A stretch of DNA of 64,000 nt from Mucilaginibacter tolerans. GTDB lineage: Bacteria > Bacteroidota > Bacteroidia > Sphingobacteriales > Sphingobacteriaceae. Positions within the stretch are counted from its first letter, which is position 1. Each line of letters opens with the position of its first letter. Both the position numbers and the translations under genes were made by a program. Shown here one piece after another: positions 1 through 8,544 of the stretch. Below the pieces are notes generated by a model. It saw nothing but the letters and a program-made list of their open reading frames with translations. It did not search any database and had not been told where the DNA came from. Location: the NCBI RefSeq assembly GCF_030519375.1, contig NZ_JAUMKB010000016.1, positions 43,991 through 107,990 of the forward strand. The letters are read 5' to 3'.

Positions 1-1
1 G

Positions 2-745
2 CTGTCCGATATGGGGTATATTCATGTTGAACATGCCGACTATATTGACAGGAAGTTTTATGGTTATAGCGCAAAGGATTTTAAAAAAATATTGGGCGAC
101 CTGGGCCTGCAAATGAACAGCGGTCACGTAGTAATGACTGAAAAGGATTGGGATACATCAAAAAATGACTTTACTGATAAGTGGAAATATACTATCCAAG
201 ATGCAGCAGAAGCAGGACAACGTTATTTGGTGAGCCCCTGGCTGGATGAAAGCCTGCGCCATGACCATGATAAGTTAAAATGGTTTATGGACTTATTCAA
301 TAAATGTGGTGAACTGGCGCAAAAGTCAGGTGTTCAGTTTGGATACCATAATCATAATTTTGAGTTCAGTACCAAGGTAGGCGACGGTACCTTGTACGAT
401 TTCATTCTGGCTAATACCGACCCTAAATTGGTAGCACAGCAAATGGACATCGGCAATATGCTTGGTGCGGGCGGTATAGCTTTGGACCTGATTAAAAAAT
501 ACCCGGGCCGTTTTGAGCTGATGCACGTAAAGGACGAAATAAAAAGCACAACAGGTGGCGGTATGGATGGTTACGACAGCACCATACTTGGTCAGGGTGT
601 AATGCCGGTAAAAGATATCGTAAAGGAAGCCAGAAAAAATGGTGGTACTTCCCAATTTATTATTGAACAAGAATCTTATCAGGGTAAAGATCCGTTCGAT
701 TGTGTAAAAATTGATTTACAAACCATGAAAAAGTGGGGATTCTGA
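2..745 (+). CDS. Sugar phosphate isomerase/epimerase-like TIM barrel (5' truncated)
   Basis: This is the C-terminal part of a xylose-isomerase-like TIM-barrel protein. The frame is open to the left edge and the first visible ATG (11) lies inside conserved sequence (LSDMGYIHVEH), so the true start lies outside the window. Family landmarks are visible: SGHVVM, FGYHNHNFEF with metal-binding His residues, QQMDIGN, FELMHVKD and a late IIEQE glutamate. It resembles the protein at 13670 closely enough (GYHNHNFEW, HVKDRD, MMEQENF) to be a paralogue. Such proteins isomerise or epimerise sugars, and some act on 3-keto-glycosides by elimination or hydration. Being next to the dehydrogenase cluster suggests the latter, but the substrate is inferred. 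The homologue at 13670 has a Tat-like signal; this one cannot be checked. Confidence 0.85.
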   Translation: MSDMGYIHVEHADYIDRKFYGYSAKDFKKILGDLGLQMNSGHVVMTEKDWDTSKNDFTDKWKYTIQDAAEAGQRYLVSPWLDESLRHDHDKLKWFMDLFNKCGELAQKSGVQFGYHNHNFEFSTKVGDGTLYDFILANTDPKLVAQQMDIGNMLGAGGIALDLIKKYPGRFELMHVKDEIKSTTGGGMDGYDSTILGQGVMPVKDIVKEARKNGGTSQFIIEQESYQGKDPFDCVKIDLQTMKKWGF

Positions 746-874
746 CCCATTTTCGTGTAAATTAGACACTTAGTTATCACGCAAAGAAATTCAGGAAGAT
801 AAATCCATATTTTTCTGAATTTTTTTCCGTTTCTGTTTTAATAATGTCAATTATACATCTATATTGTGCCCGGC

Positions 875-882
875 TATTTTTG
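875..882 (+). promoter_or_regulatory. Candidate -7 box (TATTTTTG) before the dehydrogenase operon
   Basis: TATTTTTG is an exact match to the Bacteroidota -7 element TAnnTTTG and lies 38 bases before the ATG at 921. No TTG is present 17-23 bases upstream, so the -33 half is missing. The site would put the transcript start near 889. It is the only promoter-like element seen between the truncated gene and the first dehydrogenase subunit. Confidence 0.35.
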
Positions 883-920
883 AGAGAAAAGCCCAACCAA
901 TTTAGTAACCAATTTTAAAG

Positions 921-1469
921 ATGGACAGGCGTACAGCGATCCAGAATCTGGCTTTAGTGATAGGTGGTGCAGTGCTTTTACCCCGTTGTTCCAAAAGCAA
1001 TCCATCCGCTCATTTTAAACATTTTGATATCACATTCGATCAGCAAACACTGATAACCGATATTGCTGAAGTTATTATTCCAAAAACTAACACACCCGGC
1101 GCCACCGATTTGAACCTGTATGGCTTTGTTATGAAAATGGTGGATGAGTGCACCAAAAAGAAAGACCAGGAAGCATTTTTGAAAGGCATGGCTGAGTTTG
1201 AAGATGTGCCGAAAAAGATGTTTAGCAAGCCCTTTGCCGAGTGTAATAAGAAAGAAAAGGAAGATGTGCTGAAAAGTTTTGAGAAAAAAGATAATTCTTA
1301 TTCTAAAGAACTACAGGCATTTTACCAGACTGTAAAAGGATTGACGGTGTTTGGGTATACCGAGTCGAAGTATTTCATGACTAAAGAAATTGTTTATGAA
1401 TTGGTGCCTGGTAGATACAATGCATGGTATCCGGTAAAAAATGGGAAGGCAGTAGCGAAGAATGGCTAA
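921..1469 (+). CDS. Gluconate 2-dehydrogenase subunit 3 family protein (small subunit of GMC dehydrogenase)
   Basis: This 182-residue protein is the small accessory subunit of a membrane-linked FAD dehydrogenase. It starts with a twin-arginine signal (MDRRTAIQNLALVIGGAVLL) followed by a Cys (PRC) that is a poor lipobox. The body has the family hallmarks: a short helical stretch (ITDIAEVIIPKTNTPGATD), then the acidic VDECTKKKDQEAFLKG segment. It overlaps the GMC gene at 1462 by 8 bases, so the two are translationally coupled. Known relatives (gamma subunits of FAD-glucose dehydrogenase, LacA-type subunits) carry the Tat signal for the catalytic subunit, which lacks its own. I infer the same here: export of the folded pair to the periplasm. 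Confidence 0.88.
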   Translation: MDRRTAIQNLALVIGGAVLLPRCSKSNPSAHFKHFDITFDQQTLITDIAEVIIPKTNTPGATDLNLYGFVMKMVDECTKKKDQEAFLKGMAEFEDVPKKMFSKPFAECNKKEKEDVLKSFEKKDNSYSKELQAFYQTVKGLTVFGYTESKYFMTKEIVYELVPGRYNAWYPVKNGKAVAKNG

Positions 1470-3177
1470 TTTAAATATAGATAGCGCTAAAGAACGCACC
1501 TTTGATGCGATCGTGATAGGCTCGGGGATGAGTGGCGGATGGGCAGCAAAAGAACTAACCGGCAAAGGACTGAAGACGTTGATGCTGGAGCGTGGCCGTG
1601 ACGTAAAACATCTGAAAGACTATCCGACGACCAACATGTATCCCTGGGAGTTTGAACACAGGGGAGAGGTACCGATGGATATACAAGAAGCCAACCCGGT
1701 AGTGAACCGCTGCTATGCTTTCAAGGAAGACGCCATGCACTTTTTTGTAAAGGATAATGAGCATCCTTATGTACAAACAAAGCCCTTCGACTGGATACGC
1801 GGTTACCAGGTAGGTGGTAAATCCCTTCTTTGGGCGCGTCAAACCCAACGCTGGAGCGATTTTGACTTTGAAGGTCCTGCACGCGACGGCTTTGCAGTTG
1901 ATTGGCCTATACGCTATAAAGATATTGCTCCATGGTATAGCTACGTCGAAAAATTCGCTGGTATTTCAGGCAATAAAGATGGTCTGGATGTGCTGCCTGA
2001 CGGTGAGTTTTTGCCCGGGTTCCCTTTAAATGCAGTTGAAACTTATTTCAGCAAGCACGTTAAAGAAAAATATAAAAACCGCCATGTAATTAGTGCGCGT
2101 TGCGCTCATTTGTCGACTCCTAATCAGATACATCTGGATCAGGGGCGTGCACAGTGTCAAAGACGTACCCTTTGCCAGCGCGGATGTCCCTTTGGGGGAT
2201 ATTTCAGTGCTAATGCATCAACCATTCCATGGGCGTTAAAATCAGGTAATCTTACCTTACGGCCCTTCTCAGTAGTACAATCCATAATTTATGATGAGCA
2301 AAAAGGCGAGGCTAAAGGCGTTCGTGTAATAGATACTAATACCAAAGAAACTATAGATTATTACGCCCGCATCATTTTCGTAAATGCCGCAGCTTTAAAT
2401 ACCAATCTTATTTTGCTAAACTCTACTTCACATCGTTTTCCTAATGGTTTGGGTAATGACAGTAGTGTATTGGGTAAATATGTAGCTTTCCATAATTATT
2501 CTGCACATATCAGTGCTGAGGTTGAAGGTTTTGAAGAATGGGCTACAGACGGTCGTAACCCGGCAGGCGGCGGTTATATCCCACGTTTCAGAAATGTATT
2601 TAAACAGGAAACTAATTTTCTGCGTGGGTATGCCTGCGGTTTAGGCGCTTATCGTGGTTATAAACATAGCCATGAAGATGTAGGCCAGGATTTTAAAGCC
2701 GGCCTGTCAAGCAAGGAATATGGGCCATGGTATGTAGGGTCACACATGATGGGTGAAACTATTCCGAAAGAAAGCAATTTCGTGGCACTTGATTCGAGCC
2801 GGAAAGATGCCTGGGGAGTACCTCTGCTCAAAATCTCTGTCGAATATGATGATAATGATATGAAAATGCAGAAGGATTACGTAGAGCAGTTGACGGAAAT
2901 GTTTACCAGTGCAGGTTTCAAAAATATTAAGGCGGAGACTGATCGCCGGGCACCCGGTTTGGACATTCATGAGATGGGTGGCGCCAGAATGGGCCTTGAT
3001 CCGAAGACTTCGGTATTGAACAATTGGAATCAGATGCATGCCTGTAAAAATGTTTTTGTAACGGATGGTGCGAGCATGACGTCTACTTCATGTCAGAATC
3101 CGTCACTCACTTATATGGCGTTGACAGCAAGAGCGGCGGATTATGCTATTTCTGAGATGAAAAAGGGCAATATTTAG
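1462..3177 (+). CDS. GMC family FAD-dependent dehydrogenase (catalytic subunit, copy 1)
   Basis: This 571-residue glucose-methanol-choline oxidoreductase has the N-terminal FAD-binding motif IVIGSGMSGGWAAKEL (GxGxxG) and LERG. At the C-terminus it has IHEMGGARMG and QNPSLTYMALTARAA, carrying the catalytic His and Asn. C232, C238 and C242 form C-x5-C-x3-C, the spacing of the 3Fe-4S ligands in bacterial FAD-glucose dehydrogenases, so electrons probably leave through a cluster to a cytochrome. It has no signal peptide and probably rides with the Tat-tagged small subunit encoded just upstream. Likely reaction: oxidation of a sugar or glycoside hydroxyl, possibly at C3 as in the glucoside-3-dehydrogenase/LacC branch. 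The substrate is not visible in the sequence. Confidence 0.92.
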   Translation: MANLNIDSAKERTFDAIVIGSGMSGGWAAKELTGKGLKTLMLERGRDVKHLKDYPTTNMYPWEFEHRGEVPMDIQEANPVVNRCYAFKEDAMHFFVKDNEHPYVQTKPFDWIRGYQVGGKSLLWARQTQRWSDFDFEGPARDGFAVDWPIRYKDIAPWYSYVEKFAGISGNKDGLDVLPDGEFLPGFPLNAVETYFSKHVKEKYKNRHVISARCAHLSTPNQIHLDQGRAQCQRRTLCQRGCPFGGYFSANASTIPWALKSGNLTLRPFSVVQSIIYDEQKGEAKGVRVIDTNTKETIDYYARIIFVNAAALNTNLILLNSTSHRFPNGLGNDSSVLGKYVAFHNYSAHISAEVEGFEEWATDGRNPAGGGYIPRFRNVFKQETNFLRGYACGLGAYRGYKHSHEDVGQDFKAGLSSKEYGPWYVGSHMMGETIPKESNFVALDSSRKDAWGVPLLKISVEYDDNDMKMQKDYVEQLTEMFTSAGFKNIKAETDRRAPGLDIHEMGGARMGLDPKTSVLNNWNQMHACKNVFVTDGASMTSTSCQNPSLTYMALTARAADYAISEMKKGNI

Positions 3178-3246
3178 GTCGGTTTTTGGCCTCAAGAGCT
3201 TATATAAAATGGGGTAAAATCACCCATAGGGCTCTAAAAAGCCAAT

Positions 3247-3267
3247 ATTGTGTTAAAAAAACACAAT
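3247..3267. other. Perfect 8-bp hairpin between the two GMC genes
   Basis: ATTGTGTT (3247-3254) and AACACAAT (3260-3267) flank five A residues in the 155-base gap between the GMC genes. No U-tract follows on either strand, so it is not a standard terminator. It may be an operator or an mRNA processing hairpin. Confidence 0.3.
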
Positions 3268-3332
3268 GATACATAGGAACGAAATTTATTTTTTATACAT
3301 TAGTCGGACTAACCAATTTTAACTAAAAAATC

Positions 3333-5015
3333 ATGTCTACAAACACATATGACGCGATCGTCATTGGCTCAGGTATCTCGGGCGGCTGGGCAGCAAAAGA
3401 GCTTACTCAAAAAGGATTGAAGACCATAATGCTCGAACGTGGTCGTAACATCGAACACGTTAAGGATTATGTAAACGCCAATAAGGCTCCATGGGAATTT
3501 GAACATCGTGGTGGGCGGACGCAAAAGATGATCCATGACTATCCGGTCCTGAAAAGAGATTATCCGCTAAATGAAACCAACCTTGATTACTGGGTAGATG
3601 AAAAAGAAAGCCCGTATGTAGAAGTAAAACGGTTCGACTGGTTTCGTGGTTACCACGTAGGCGGCCGTTCGCTGATGTGGGGCCGTCAAAGCTACCGCTG
3701 GCACGATACAGATTTTGAAGCTAACTTGAAAGATGGTATTGGTACTGACTGGCCTATCCGTTATAAAGACCTGGAACAATGGTATACCTATGTAGAGGGT
3801 TTTGCTGGCATTTCTGGTAATAAGGACAACGTGCCTATTCTTCCCAATGGCAACTTTATGCCGCCAATGGAAATGAACTGCGTGGAAAAGGACGTGGCTG
3901 AGCGTTTCAATAAATTCTATAAAGAACATAACCGTTATATGATCATTGGCCGTACTGCCAATATCACCAAGCCGCTTCCGGGCCGTACTAACTGTCAGTA
4001 TCGCAACAAATGCTGGTTAGGCTGTCCGTTCGGAGCATATTTCAGTACACAGTCATCAACCTTGCCTGCAGCTGTGGCAACCGGTAACCTGACCGTAAGG
4101 CCATGGTCTATCGTTACCAAGATATTGTACGATAAAGACACCAAAAAGGCAAAAGGCGTTGAGGTGCTGGACGCAGAAACTAACAAGACTTATGAGTACT
4201 ATGCAAAAATCGTTTTCGTAAACGCTTCAGCATTAAACTCTGCATGGGTGTTGATGAACTCTGCAACCGATATCTGGCCTGATGGTTTGGGCAGCAGCAG
4301 CGGTGAGCTTGGACATAACCTGATGGATCACCACTTAGGCGTAGGTGCCGGCGGTGTGATTGAAGGATACGAAGACAAATATTACTTCGGCCGTCGTGCT
4401 AATGGTATTTATATTCCACGTTTCAGAAACCTGAACGGCGAAAAACGCGATTATATCCGCGGATTTGGTTATCAGGGTGGCGGAGGCCGCGACGAGTGGG
4501 GCAGAAGCATTCCTGAAATGAGCATTGGAGGTGCATTTAAAGATGCTTTATCAGAGCCAGGACAATGGACTTTCGGTATGGGTGGCTTTGGCGAAACCTT
4601 GCCGTATCATGAAAATCGTGCTTACCTGGATAAAGACAAAAAAGATAAATGGGGGCTCCCTGTATTGGCCATTGACGCTACCTGTAAGGATAATGAGCTG
4701 AAAATGCGTATCGATATGGCTAATGATGCTAAAGAAATGCTGGAAGCAGCCGGTGTGAAAAATGTGCATACGTTTACCAGCGAGCCTGTATTGGGCCGTG
4801 GAATCCACGAAATGGGAACCGCTCGTATGGGCCGTGATCCTAAGACTTCTGTATTGAACGAATGGAACCAGGTGTGGGATGCTAAAAACGTGTTCGTTAC
4901 GGATGGCGCAGCTATGGCATCAACTGCCTGCCAGAACCCATCATTAACTTACATGGCATTAACAGCCCGTGCTGCTAACCATGCAGTGGAGGAACTTAAG
5001 AAAGGGAATATTTAA
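3333..5015 (+). CDS. GMC family FAD-dependent dehydrogenase (catalytic subunit, copy 2)
   Basis: This 560-residue paralogue of the protein at 1462 has the same layout: AIVIGSGISGGWAAKEL and LERGRN for FAD, a mid-protein cysteine motif (C221, C227, C231; C-x5-C-x3-C), then IHEMGTARMG and QNPSLTYMALTARAA. It lacks a signal peptide. Its likely small subunit is the Tat lipoprotein at 6663, separated from it by an oxidoreductase gene. Having two different catalytic/small-subunit pairs suggests two substrates or two acceptors. The start ATG at 3333 leaves a normal N-terminus directly before the FAD motif. Confidence 0.92.
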   Translation: MSTNTYDAIVIGSGISGGWAAKELTQKGLKTIMLERGRNIEHVKDYVNANKAPWEFEHRGGRTQKMIHDYPVLKRDYPLNETNLDYWVDEKESPYVEVKRFDWFRGYHVGGRSLMWGRQSYRWHDTDFEANLKDGIGTDWPIRYKDLEQWYTYVEGFAGISGNKDNVPILPNGNFMPPMEMNCVEKDVAERFNKFYKEHNRYMIIGRTANITKPLPGRTNCQYRNKCWLGCPFGAYFSTQSSTLPAAVATGNLTVRPWSIVTKILYDKDTKKAKGVEVLDAETNKTYEYYAKIVFVNASALNSAWVLMNSATDIWPDGLGSSSGELGHNLMDHHLGVGAGGVIEGYEDKYYFGRRANGIYIPRFRNLNGEKRDYIRGFGYQGGGGRDEWGRSIPEMSIGGAFKDALSEPGQWTFGMGGFGETLPYHENRAYLDKDKKDKWGLPVLAIDATCKDNELKMRIDMANDAKEMLEAAGVKNVHTFTSEPVLGRGIHEMGTARMGRDPKTSVLNEWNQVWDAKNVFVTDGAAMASTACQNPSLTYMALTARAANHAVEELKKGNI

Positions 5016-5041
5016 GTTAGAGATCAGTTAATCAGAGATGA

Positions 5042-5098
5042 GTTAATTAGGTGAAGTTGATATCGAATATAAGATATCACTTAATCACCTTAATCAAC
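5042..5098. repeat. Imperfect intergenic inverted repeat
   Basis: The left arm (5042-5064) and right arm (5073-5098) are near reverse complements, both ending in GATATC around an 8-base loop. The arms are built from words such as TTAATCAAC and AGGTGA. AT-rich direct repeats (CACTAATTCACTAATTCAG) follow to about 5140. Similar but not identical dyads occur at 7239 and 12646. Confidence 0.5.
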
Positions 5099-5154
5099 GG
5101 TCCAATCACTAATTCACTAATTCAGTAAATCACTAATTATTAAAACATATACCA

Positions 5155-6585
5155 ATGACTGAAGAACCAAAAGATGCCCCTAAAAATCCCACAAGGCGGG
5201 ATTTTATCAAGAATACTTCGCTCGCTGCTGCGGGCTTTATGATTGTTCCGCGTTTCGTTTTAGGCGGCAAAGGTTTTATTGCACCAAGTGATATGTTACA
5301 GGTTGCAGGTGTGGGTGCAGGTGGCAAAGGGCAGAGTGATATTGCAAATTTTGCCAAGAGCGGCAAAGCCAATATTGCTTATTTGTGTGATGTGGATGAT
5401 CGCCAGGCTGCCACCAGTGTTAAAAATTTCCCTAAAGCTAAATACTATAAAGACTGGCGCGAGCTGTTGGATAAAGAGCATAAACACATAGACGGCGTTT
5501 CGGTGTCAACTCCCGATCATAACCACGCTATCATAGCCTATTCTGCAATGCAGTTGGGTAAAGGTGTATATGTTCAAAAACCAATGACCCATGATATTTG
5601 GGAAGCACGTTTACTAACGGAAGCTGCCAAAAAATACAAGGTGGTAACGCAAATGGGTAACCAGGGTTCATCAAATGATGGAACGCGTCAAATGGCCGAA
5701 TGGTATGATGCAGGTATCATTGGTGATGTGCATACTGTTTATTGCTGGACAAACCGCCCGGTTTGGCCGCAAGGCATCGCATGGCCTTCACCGCAGCCCA
5801 ATATTCCAAAAGAACTGGATTGGAATCTTTGGTTGGGAACGGCTCCGAAAAAAGACTATGTAGATAAACTAGTTCCGTTTAACTGGCGCGGCTGGTGGGA
5901 TTACGGCACAGGCGCATTAGGCGATATGGGCTGTCACCTGGTTGAAGCACCATTCAGGGTATTGGGCTTGCAATATGTTAAGGATGTGCAGGCTAGTGTA
6001 GGGACGGTGTTTGTTGATGAATTTAAGCAGGGGCACTTCCCGGAAAGCTGTCCGCCATCGAGCCACATTACGATGACTTTCCCTAAAACGGGTAAGACTC
6101 AGGGCGATGTAACCCTTCACTGGATGGATGGAGGTATTCAGCCTGAAAGGCCTGAAGAATTAGGGCCAAACGAGCATTTCCCTGGTGAGCAAGGCAACGG
6201 TACGTTGTTTATCGGTACCAAAGGGAAAATGTATGCCAGCACTTATTCTGACGGAGCGACATTGTTGCCTTTGGCTCGTACTAAAGAAGTAACCGTACCT
6301 AAAAAATACGATAGGGTGCCACACGGTGCCGAAGGTCACTATGCACAATGGGTAGAAGGTTGTATTGCCGGTTATGGTAAGATGGAGATGAGTTCATCGT
6401 TTGAAAAAGCAGGCCCACTGACCGAAGCTTTGCTGATGGCCAACTTAGCTGTTCGCGGGCATGACCTTAGAGGTGGTCAAATCAAATACGAGTGGGATAA
6501 CAATGCTATGAAAGTGAGCAATTTTGATGCAGTAAACGAATACGTAAAACGTAACTATAGGGAAGGATTTGTTTTAAAAGCATAA
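5155..6585 (+). CDS. Gfo/Idh/MocA family oxidoreductase, Tat-exported
   Basis: This 476-residue NAD(P)-type oxidoreductase begins with a twin-arginine leader (TRRDFIKNTSLAAAGFMIVPRFVLG). It has a Rossmann fold (VAGVGAGGKGQSDI), the diagnostic EKP-position motif in the form VYVQKPMTHD, and a C-terminal alpha/beta dimer domain. HNHA (in TPDHNHAIIAY) and GDMGCHLVEAPF are typical of secreted Bacteroidota members. Exported members of this family carry NAD(H) tightly bound and can oxidise or reduce glycosides at C3, which fits its place between two dehydrogenase subunits. The role is inferred from context. It is 139 bases after the GMC gene and 77 before the small subunit. Confidence 0.9.
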   Translation: MTEEPKDAPKNPTRRDFIKNTSLAAAGFMIVPRFVLGGKGFIAPSDMLQVAGVGAGGKGQSDIANFAKSGKANIAYLCDVDDRQAATSVKNFPKAKYYKDWRELLDKEHKHIDGVSVSTPDHNHAIIAYSAMQLGKGVYVQKPMTHDIWEARLLTEAAKKYKVVTQMGNQGSSNDGTRQMAEWYDAGIIGDVHTVYCWTNRPVWPQGIAWPSPQPNIPKELDWNLWLGTAPKKDYVDKLVPFNWRGWWDYGTGALGDMGCHLVEAPFRVLGLQYVKDVQASVGTVFVDEFKQGHFPESCPPSSHITMTFPKTGKTQGDVTLHWMDGGIQPERPEELGPNEHFPGEQGNGTLFIGTKGKMYASTYSDGATLLPLARTKEVTVPKKYDRVPHGAEGHYAQWVEGCIAGYGKMEMSSSFEKAGPLTEALLMANLAVRGHDLRGGQIKYEWDNNAMKVSNFDAVNEYVKRNYREGFVLKA

Positions 6586-6662
6586 ATTTAAAAACTATAT
6601 TTAGTCCCGCAAACCAATTAATAAATCAGTAATTTCATTAATTCAATAAATCAACTAAAGAA

Positions 6663-7232
6663 ATGAATAGAAGAGACGCAATCGGCAGGGTGGCCCTGAT
6701 CATGGGCGGAACCCTTATAGGTGCCGAATATCTTTTATCGGGCTGTAAACCAAAGGCTGCCAAGGTAGAAGATCTGTTCAATACAGATCACGTAGCTTTC
6801 TTGAACGAGGTAGGTGAAACTATTTTACCAACTACCAGTACCCCTGGTGCAAAGGCTGCTGATGTAGGCAACTTTATGGCGGTAATGGTAAGAGATTGTT
6901 ACGAACCTGCTGATCAGGATATATTCTTAAAAGGCCTGGATAAAATTGATGATGCTGCTAACAAAAAATTCAGCAAGAAATTTATGGATCTGGACGCCAC
7001 CCAGCGCACCGCATTGTTAACCGATCTGGATAAAGAACAACAGGAATACTCAAAAACTAAAAAACCGAAAGATCCTAACCATTATTTCAGAATGATCAAA
7101 GAACTTACCTTGTTAGGTTACTTTACATCTGAAGTGGGATGTACAAAAGCATTACGCTATGTACCGGTACCAGGAAGATTTGACGGTTGCATCCCTTACA
7201 AAAAAGGTGATAAGGCCTGGGCGTTGTCGTGA
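6663..7232 (+). CDS. Gluconate 2-dehydrogenase subunit 3 family lipoprotein (second small subunit)
   Basis: This 189-residue paralogue of the protein at 921 has a twin-arginine start (MNRRDAIGRVALIMGG) followed by a good lipobox, LLSGC. It is therefore probably a Tat-exported lipoprotein that anchors its partner in the membrane. The conserved core ETILPTTSTPGAKAADVGNF matches the family. Its expected partner is the GMC protein at 3333, as the copy at 1462 already has an overlapping small-subunit gene. The AT-rich 77 bases upstream carry direct repeats of TAAATCA/ATTAATTCA words. Confidence 0.88.
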   Translation: MNRRDAIGRVALIMGGTLIGAEYLLSGCKPKAAKVEDLFNTDHVAFLNEVGETILPTTSTPGAKAADVGNFMAVMVRDCYEPADQDIFLKGLDKIDDAANKKFSKKFMDLDATQRTALLTDLDKEQQEYSKTKKPKDPNHYFRMIKELTLLGYFTSEVGCTKALRYVPVPGRFDGCIPYKKGDKAWALS

Positions 7233-7238
7233 TAATTA

Positions 7239-7331
7239 GTTGATTAAGTGACTTGTTGATTAGGTTGATTGAGTTTAGTTTTGAAATTTATTTCGATTTG
7301 AACTTAATCGACCTAATCTAACTTAATCAAC
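7239..7331. repeat. Long imperfect intergenic inverted repeat
   Basis: The left arm starts GTTGATTAAGT (7239) and the right arm ends ACTTAATCAAC (7331). Inner parts also match (TTAGGTTGATTGAGTT against AACTTAATCGACCTAA). The arms span about 37 and 31 bases with a loop of about 24. The vocabulary resembles the dyad at 5042. No U-tract is present. Confidence 0.5.
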
Positions 7332-7366
7332 CATTCAACTACTAAACTAAAACTACTACACTATTT

Positions 7367-8539
7367 ATGAGCAAAAGAAAATTGCGCATGGGTATGGTTG
7401 GCGGCGGTAAAGACGCCTTTATTGGTGCCATACATCGCATTGCTGCAAACATGGACGGGCTGATCGAGCTGGTTTGCGGTGCACTCAGCATTCACGAGGA
7501 TGTAGCAAAAGAAAGCGGTAAAATGCTTTTCCTGCCCGAAGACAGAACCTATACCAGTTACGAACAAATGATAGCTGCCGAGGCTCGGCTGCCTGCAGAC
7601 AAACGCATGGATTTTGTGACAATCGTTACCCCGAATTTCGCGCACTTTGGTCCGGCCATGATGGCACTGGATAACGGATTTAACGTGGTGATTGAGAAGC
7701 CGGTAACTTTTACCCTGGATGAAGCCAAACAACTGAAAAAGAAGGTTGAAGAAACCGGATTAATGTTATTACTGACGCATACTTATTCAGGCTATCCAAT
7801 GGTAAAAGAGGCCCGCCAGCTGGTGAAAGGCGGCGCTTTGGGTAAAGTCCGTAAAATATATGTTGAATACCACCAGGGATGGCTGAGCAAACTTTCAGAA
7901 CGTGAAGGTAATGCGCAGGCCGCATGGAGAACTGACCCTAAACGCTCGGGCAAAAGCGGTTGTATGGGTGATATAGGGACACATGCTGCTCACTTAGCCG
8001 AATATATTTCAGGATTGAAGATCACACAAATGTGTGCTTCGTTAAATACTGTTGTTGAGGGCCGTTTACTGGACGACGACGGTGGCATACTGCTGCGGTT
8101 TGAACAGAATGCGACTGGTGTGCTTACCGCCTCGCAGATAGCTGCCGGCGAAGAAAATGCTTTGAAGATTCGTGTGTATGGCGAAAATGGCGGTTTGGAA
8201 TGGGCACAACAGGAGCCAAACACTCTGACTGTTAGGTGGAGCGATAAACCTGCCCAGACTTTCCGTGCAGGCAATAACTATTCAGATCGTGAATCAACCT
8301 ATGCTACGCACAACTGCCGTACTCCGGGAGGTCACCCTGAAGGATATTTGGAAGCATTTGGCAACCTTTACCGCAATTTCGCTTTGAGTCTGAGTGCCAA
8401 ACTGAATGGCGAAGAGCCGCACAAAGAATGGCTGGATTTTCCGGGTATTGAAGACGGTATAAGAGGAATGGCATTTATCGACAATGTTGTTGCTTCAAGC
8501 CAGTCGGATAAAAAATGGACTGATTACGTTATTAATTAA
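7367..8539 (+). CDS. Gfo/Idh/MocA family oxidoreductase, cytoplasmic
   Basis: This 390-residue oxidoreductase has an N-terminal Rossmann motif (GMVGGGKDAFIGAIHR), FNVVIEKPVTFTLDEA with the catalytic EKP lysine, and GDIGTHAAHLAEYI in the C-terminal domain. It has no signal peptide, unlike the copy at 5155. Members use NAD(P) to interconvert hydroxyl and keto groups on sugars or inositols. It is 5 bases before the next TIM-barrel gene, so the two are almost certainly co-translated and probably act in sequence in the cytoplasm, for example reducing a 3-keto sugar. That step is inference. Confidence 0.9.
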   Translation: MSKRKLRMGMVGGGKDAFIGAIHRIAANMDGLIELVCGALSIHEDVAKESGKMLFLPEDRTYTSYEQMIAAEARLPADKRMDFVTIVTPNFAHFGPAMMALDNGFNVVIEKPVTFTLDEAKQLKKKVEETGLMLLLTHTYSGYPMVKEARQLVKGGALGKVRKIYVEYHQGWLSKLSEREGNAQAAWRTDPKRSGKSGCMGDIGTHAAHLAEYISGLKITQMCASLNTVVEGRLLDDDGGILLRFEQNATGVLTASQIAAGEENALKIRVYGENGGLEWAQQEPNTLTVRWSDKPAQTFRAGNNYSDRESTYATHNCRTPGGHPEGYLEAFGNLYRNFALSLSAKLNGEEPHKEWLDFPGIEDGIRGMAFIDNVVASSQSDKKWTDYVIN

Positions 8540-8544
8540 GCATT

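Noticed and set aside
3247..3267. Terminator between the two GMC genes
   Set aside because: The hairpin is perfect but lacks a U-tract on either strand.
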